Of a stretch of DNA of 64,000 nt, positions 60,535 to 64,000 are shown piece by piece. The notes beneath the pieces are model-generated. The model was given only the letters and a program-made list of their open reading frames with translations, made no database searches and was not told where the DNA came from. The DNA comes from Mucilaginibacter arboris. GTDB lineage: Bacteria > Bacteroidota > Bacteroidia > Sphingobacteriales > Sphingobacteriaceae. Location of the stretch: NCBI RefSeq assembly GCF_009754915.1, contig NZ_WPIK01000010.1, positions 62,001 to 126,000 of the forward strand, written 5' to 3'. The translations under genes were made by a program, and so were the position numbers. The number at the start of each line of letters is the position of its first letter. Positions within the stretch are counted from its first letter, which is position 1.

Positions 60535-61419
60535 ATGACTACCAGACGTTCGTTTATCAAATCTTCTGCTGTTTATTCTGCCAGTTTGTTAGTAGCACCA
60601 AGTTTACTAAATTACAACCATAAATACATTGGCCTGCAATTATATACGGTGCGGGATGCTATGCAAAGCGATCCTGCCGGTACATTGGCACGTGTAGCTA
60701 AAATTGGATACAATTCTGTAGAGGGTGCAACTTATACCGGCACGCAAAAGTTTTATGGGATGGAAGCGCCAGCATTTTCGCGCTTGCTAAAACAAAATGG
60801 ATTGGTAATGTTAAGCAGCCATTATCGCTTAGGCGAGGAAAAAGCAAATGGCGAAACCGTAAAAGGAACGTTAATGACAGACTGGGACAAAGCCGTGGAT
60901 GATGCTGCCGCTGTTGGTATCAAATACATGGTTTGTGCTTTTTTGGCAGAATCAGAACGCGGAGGGTTAGACCATTACAAACAAATAGCAGAACAGTTTA
61001 ACAAAGCAGGCGAAAGGTGTAAAAAAGCCGGTATCCAGCTTTGTTACCATAACCATGCTTTTGAGTTTGATAAACAGGGCGGCAAATACCCTTATGAAAT
61101 ATTGCTGGATGATACAGACAAAAACCTGGTAAAAATGGAAATGGATATTTACTGGGTAAGCAAAGCAGGGCAGGACCCAATTGCTATCATCAACCAGCAT
61201 CCGGGCCGTTTTCCACTATGGCATGTAAAAGATATGGACAAAACGCCGGAACATAATTTTACAGAAGTTGGAAATGGTTCTATCGATTTTAAAAAAATAT
61301 TTAAATATGCCGATAAAGCCGGTTTACAATATTTTTTTGTAGAACAGGATAAAACCCCCGGCGATCCGTTTAACAGCATCGCCCAAAGTATTAACTACAT
61401 CAAAAAAAACCTGGTGTAA
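60535..61419 (+). CDS. Sugar phosphate isomerase/epimerase, Tat-exported (paralogue 2)
   Basis: This 294-residue protein has the Tat signal TTRRSFIKSSAVYSASLLVA. Barrel motifs are IGLQLYTVRDAM, CYHNHAFEF near 165, MEMDIYWVSKAG, LWHVKDMD and VEQDKTPGDPF. It matches the 55489 protein in length, signal and motif order, so the two arose by duplication within or between such clusters. It is expected in the periplasm, acting on keto-sugars. Confidence 0.86.
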   Translation: MTTRRSFIKSSAVYSASLLVAPSLLNYNHKYIGLQLYTVRDAMQSDPAGTLARVAKIGYNSVEGATYTGTQKFYGMEAPAFSRLLKQNGLVMLSSHYRLGEEKANGETVKGTLMTDWDKAVDDAAAVGIKYMVCAFLAESERGGLDHYKQIAEQFNKAGERCKKAGIQLCYHNHAFEFDKQGGKYPYEILLDDTDKNLVKMEMDIYWVSKAGQDPIAIINQHPGRFPLWHVKDMDKTPEHNFTEVGNGSIDFKKIFKYADKAGLQYFFVEQDKTPGDPFNSIAQSINYIKKNLV

Positions 61420-61483
61420 AAAGTATTAGAAGGTAAGCCTTTTTGCCGCCTTTCTATTGTTTAGACAAGTCTGCCAGTGGCTT

Positions 61484-61502
61484 CCCTCTCCTTTGGAGAG
61501 GG
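61484..61502 (+). terminator. Short hairpin of a common intergenic repeat
   Basis: CCCTCTCC, TTT, GGAGAGGG: an 8-bp perfect stem, a word often seen between Bacteroidota genes. No T run follows, so termination is uncertain. Confidence 0.45.
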
Positions 61503-61522
61503 GCCGAGGCTTATAATAAACA

Positions 61523-61546
61523 TTTTTATGCCATAAAAGAAGCATC
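61523..61546 (+). repeat. Dispersed GAAGCAT motif copy
   Basis: TTTTTATGCCA joined to TAAAAGAAGCATC; same spacer as the copy at 40752. Confidence 0.85.
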
Positions 61547-61620
61547 AAAAGAGAAAACCCTACACAACTTCAAAATTAAATCCTTTGGCCCCTGTTGTTA
61601 AACATAATAAAATGGCAGGC

Positions 61621-61644
61621 TTTTTTACCGATAAAAAACAGTAT
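61621..61644 (+). repeat. Motif variant (TAAAAAACAGTAT) overlapping a start codon
   Basis: TTTTTTACCGA joined to TAAAAAACAGTAT. Its last two bases belong to the ATG at 61643. Confidence 0.7.
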
Positions 61645-63163
61645 GAAAACAAAGCATCTATTTAAAACAGCTTTACCGGTGCTGGTATCGCTGTTGTCTT
61701 ATGCTGCATCAGCACAAAAAATTGGAATATTTGACGGGCAGGCCGATGTTGGCAAAAATGTAAAACCTGGTTCGGGTACTTTTATCCCGCAAACGCAGCA
61801 GTATGTTATTTCTGGTGCCGGTTATAATATTTGGTTCGATCATGATGAATTCCATTATGTATGGAAGAAAATGAAAGGCGATTTTATACTCTACACCAAA
61901 GCAGAATTTGCGGGCTGGAACGGGGTAGAAGAACACCGGAAAGTTGGCTGGATGGTACGTAAAAGTTTAGACGGAAATTCGGCACAAATTAACGCGGTAG
62001 AACATGGCGACGGTTTAACTTCTTTGCAATTCAGAAGGACAGCAGGTGCAACAACCGAAGAAATAAAATCTAAAATTAACCATGCCAACATTATCCAGTT
62101 AGAAAGAAAAGGCAATACTTACACCATGCGCGTAGCAAAATACGGCGAACCTTTTGTTACTGAAGAAGTATCCGATTTAGATTTAGGCGATGACGTTTAT
62201 GTTGGGTTATTTGTTGGTTCACACAATGCTGATGTTGCCGAAACGGGTATTTTCCGTGATGTTCGTATTACCGTTCCGTTTGCAGGAAATGCCGATCAAC
62301 GGACACAAATGACTTTGGGCAGTAACCTCGAACTAATGGAAATAGCAACCGGAAACCGGGAGATCATTTATACTGTTCCTTATTCTATCCAGGCACCTAA
62401 CTGGACTAAAGACGGTAAAAGCCTTATTTTTAACGATAGCAAAGGCTTACTGTACAACTTTGACCTGGCTAACCGTCAGCCTAAATTGTTAAACACGGGC
62501 GACGTTAAAAACAACAATAACGACCATGTTCTTTCTTTTGATGGAAAAATGCTCGGCCTAAGCAGTTCGGTAAATACTTTGGGCGGGTCTATTGTTTACA
62601 CGGTTCCGGTTACTGGCGGAACACCAAAACAAATTACACCCAAAGGGCCTTCTTACCTGCATGGCTGGTCGCCGGATGGCAAAAGCTTGGTTTTCTGCGG
62701 AGAAAGGGACGGCGAATTTGACGTATATAAAGTACCTGCAACCGGCGGAAAAGAAGTTAGGTTAACTACTGAAAAAGGTTTAGATGACGGGCCAGAATAC
62801 ACGCCCGATGGCAAATATATCTACTTTAATTCTGTTCGTTCTGGCTTGATGCAGATTTGGCGGATGAAACCCGACGGCAGCGAACAGGAGCAGGTAACCA
62901 AAGACGATTATGATAACTGGTTTGCACATATTTCTCCGGACGGAAAATCCATGGTGTTTTTATCTTTTCTAAAAACAGAAGTAGAACCTGGCATTCATCC
63001 GCCTTACAAACATGTTTATATCCGGATGTTGCCCATTAGCGGGCAAGGAACGCCAAAAGTGCTGGCTTATATTTATGGCGGGCAAGGTTCTATCAACACA
63101 CCTTCCTGGTCGCCTGATAGCAAGCATATTGCTTTCATTAGCAACAGCGATATGAGCAAGTAA
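61643..63163 (+). CDS. Secreted TolB/PD40 beta-propeller protein
   Basis: I place the start at 61643 (MKTKHLFKTALPVLVSLLSY signal, ending ASAQ), 506 residues. The earlier ATG at 61595 adds 16 residues that destroy the signal. The N-terminal half is a concanavalin-like domain (FDHDEFHYVWKKMKGDFILY). The C-terminal half has TolB-like PD40 repeats (WSPDGKSLVFCGERDG, YTPDGKYIYFNSVRSG, ISPDGKSMVFLSF). It probably binds carbohydrate or protein in the periplasm. It ends at a strong terminator. Confidence 0.84.
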   Translation: MKTKHLFKTALPVLVSLLSYAASAQKIGIFDGQADVGKNVKPGSGTFIPQTQQYVISGAGYNIWFDHDEFHYVWKKMKGDFILYTKAEFAGWNGVEEHRKVGWMVRKSLDGNSAQINAVEHGDGLTSLQFRRTAGATTEEIKSKINHANIIQLERKGNTYTMRVAKYGEPFVTEEVSDLDLGDDVYVGLFVGSHNADVAETGIFRDVRITVPFAGNADQRTQMTLGSNLELMEIATGNREIIYTVPYSIQAPNWTKDGKSLIFNDSKGLLYNFDLANRQPKLLNTGDVKNNNNDHVLSFDGKMLGLSSSVNTLGGSIVYTVPVTGGTPKQITPKGPSYLHGWSPDGKSLVFCGERDGEFDVYKVPATGGKEVRLTTEKGLDDGPEYTPDGKYIYFNSVRSGLMQIWRMKPDGSEQEQVTKDDYDNWFAHISPDGKSMVFLSFLKTEVEPGIHPPYKHVYIRMLPISGQGTPKVLAYIYGGQGSINTPSWSPDSKHIAFISNSDMSK

Positions 63164-63164
63164 A

Positions 63165-63188
63165 TTTTTTGCTGGTAAAAATAGTATC
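63165..63188 (+). repeat. Motif variant (TAAAAATAGTAT) before a terminator
   Basis: TTTTTTGCTGG joined to TAAAAATAGTAT, directly followed by the hairpin at 63189. Confidence 0.65.
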
Positions 63189-63227
63189 AACAACAAAGGC
63201 GGCCAGATTTGGCCGCCTTTGTTGTTT
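63189..63227. terminator. Bidirectional terminator, 17-bp perfect stem
   Basis: 63189-63205 pairs perfectly with 63210-63226 around the loop GATT (arms contain AAAGGCGGCCA). It separates the convergent TolB-like and hydrolase genes. Confidence 0.88.
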
Positions 63228-63236
63228 CAATAAAAA

Positions 63237-64000
63237 TTATGGTTTACTTGTTGTGGTAACAGGCTGTAAAATGTGTGTATCAGAAAGCCAGTCGGCCATG
63301 CGTTGCGGCCATGTATTGATCGATTTTAATTTAGAACGGTTGCCCATATTAAAGCCATGGTCACCATGCGCAAACAAGTGCATTTCTACAGGTACTTTAG
63401 CAGCACGGTAACGTTCAAGCAATTGGATAATACTGATGGAACAGCAGGCATCATCATTGGCAGCCGTTAAAAAAACAGGAGGTGCATCGGATGGAATAGT
63501 TTCCGGAATATATTTAGGCCCCGGATAAACCAGCATTAAAAAATCAGGACGGCCGTTTAAGCGGTCAATCGGGTCAAGCGCTTTCGGGTTTCCTTTTCCG
63601 GGTGCAAAAGCAATCATGTCTGCTACTTCGCCACCGGCAGAAAAGCCAAGCATGCCAATCCGGTTAGTATCCAAACCAAATTCTTTTGCCCGGCTTCTTA
63701 CCAGCCGCATTGCACGGTAAGCATCCTGTTTTGGATGAATATCCACACTGTACGGCGAGTTTTCTTCGCGGCCTAACCGGTACTTCAATACAAAAGCAGC
63801 AATACCTAAACTGTTTAAAAACCGGGCTGGTTCTACGCCTTCTGCAGTATATACTAATAAACTGTGTCCGCCGCCGGGGCAAATAATTACGGCTGCACCG
63901 GTAGCTTTTTCTTTTGGAGGCAGAAAAGCAGTAACAGAAGGGTTATTTATATTTTTTACCCAGTAATCTTTAGCTTCTTCCGGAATGTTGCGCCTGCTTT
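63237..64000 (-). CDS. Alpha/beta-fold hydrolase/esterase, 5' end outside window
   Basis: The minus-strand frame is open from 64000 to the stop at 63237, about 254 codons visible. It contains an oxyanion motif ICPGGGHSLLVY, the nucleophile elbow GFSAGGEVAD, the acid in LTAANDDACC and the histidine in HGDHGFNMGN. This pattern fits dienelactone hydrolase/acetyl-xylan-esterase-like enzymes that deacetylate sugars. The TTG at 63788 is internal, not the start. Placement next to the sugar cluster supports a role in glycan or acyl-sugar hydrolysis. Confidence 0.85.
   Translation of the reverse strand, partial: SRRNIPEEAKDYWVKNINNPSVTAFLPPKEKATGAAVIICPGGGHSLLVYTAEGVEPARFLNSLGIAAFVLKYRLGREENSPYSVDIHPKQDAYRAMRLVRSRAKEFGLDTNRIGMLGFSAGGEVADMIAFAPGKGNPKALDPIDRLNGRPDFLMLVYPGPKYIPETIPSDAPPVFLTAANDDACCSISIIQLLERYRAAKVPVEMHLFAHGDHGFNMGNRSKLKSINTWPQRMADWLSDTHILQPVTTTSKP

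Overview
The window looks like a chromosomal segment of a Bacteroidota bacterium, most likely Sphingobacteriaceae (Pedobacter/Mucilaginibacter-like). The evidence is TAnnTTTG-type -7 promoter boxes without Shine-Dalgarno sites, a PKD protein with a gliding-type (T9SS) C-terminal sorting domain, futalosine-route menaquinone synthesis (mqnC), the alternative Bacteroidota GlmU-like protein, mpl, DUF6702, and Tat-exported ferritin-like proteins. The genus is inference.

Layout. 1-5.8 kb: a pentose-phosphate operon (rpiB end, tal, a HAD phosphatase, gnd, zwf, pgl) closed by a hairpin terminator. 6-15 kb: a GH1-like glycosidase, a DUF6702 protein, a HupE/UreJ_2 membrane protein coupled to an M1 metallopeptidase, a 56-residue lipoprotein, and a 1185-residue PKD/T9SS surface protein. 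15-18.5 kb: ung, small hypothetical genes, lysS. 18.5-27.9 kb: an accessory region with a PIN toxin-antitoxin pair, an FAD monooxygenase, an ICMT-like methyltransferase, an ECF42-type sigma factor operon (DGPF protein, sigma with TPR tail, EthD, VOC), a membrane protein, and a second PIN toxin with an overlapping small partner. This part is full of short repeats, MITE-like elements and cassette-like boundaries. 27.9-46.2 kb: core genes (acyl-CoA ligase, iscA/iscU/iscS, rpmE, glmU-like, tpiA, prmA, mpl, XRE regulator, GNAT-like protein, two ferritin-like proteins, mqnC, topA, mnmA). 46.3-64 kb: a MITE-like element, then a 17-kb single-strand cluster for oxidative (3-keto) sugar metabolism.

How the sugar cluster fits together. 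It has two GMC flavoprotein/Tat-lipoprotein small-subunit pairs, each GMC protein carrying a CX5CX3C iron-sulfur hinge. It also has a c-type cytochrome, four TIM-barrel isomerase/epimerase proteins, a DUF1080 (3-keto-glycoside hydrolase family) protein, two Gfo/Idh/MocA oxidoreductases, an MFS permease, a NIPSNAP protein, a TolB-like protein and an alpha/beta hydrolase. Most exported members carry twin-arginine signals. The set matches glucoside-3-dehydrogenase pathways: oxidise a glycoside at C3, cleave the keto-glycoside, then isomerise or reduce the product.

The most unusual signal is a dispersed motif, TTTTTA-N4-6-TAAAAGAAGCAT (variants TAAAAACAGTAT and others), present in about 40 copies on both strands. 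Copies sit at gene borders and often contribute the stop codon or abut the start codon. Some lie inside coding sequence, some form head-to-head palindromes, and pairs occur as subterminal inverted repeats in three MITE-like elements. A second signal is a pair of integron-cassette-like units at 26.2-27.75 kb, each bounded by a perfect 10-bp inverted core site with an attC-like stem between them. A third is a toxin-antitoxin module lying between 33-bp direct repeats, with the uninterrupted junction preserved 7 kb away. No rRNA, tRNA, CRISPR array, transposase or integrase was recognised.
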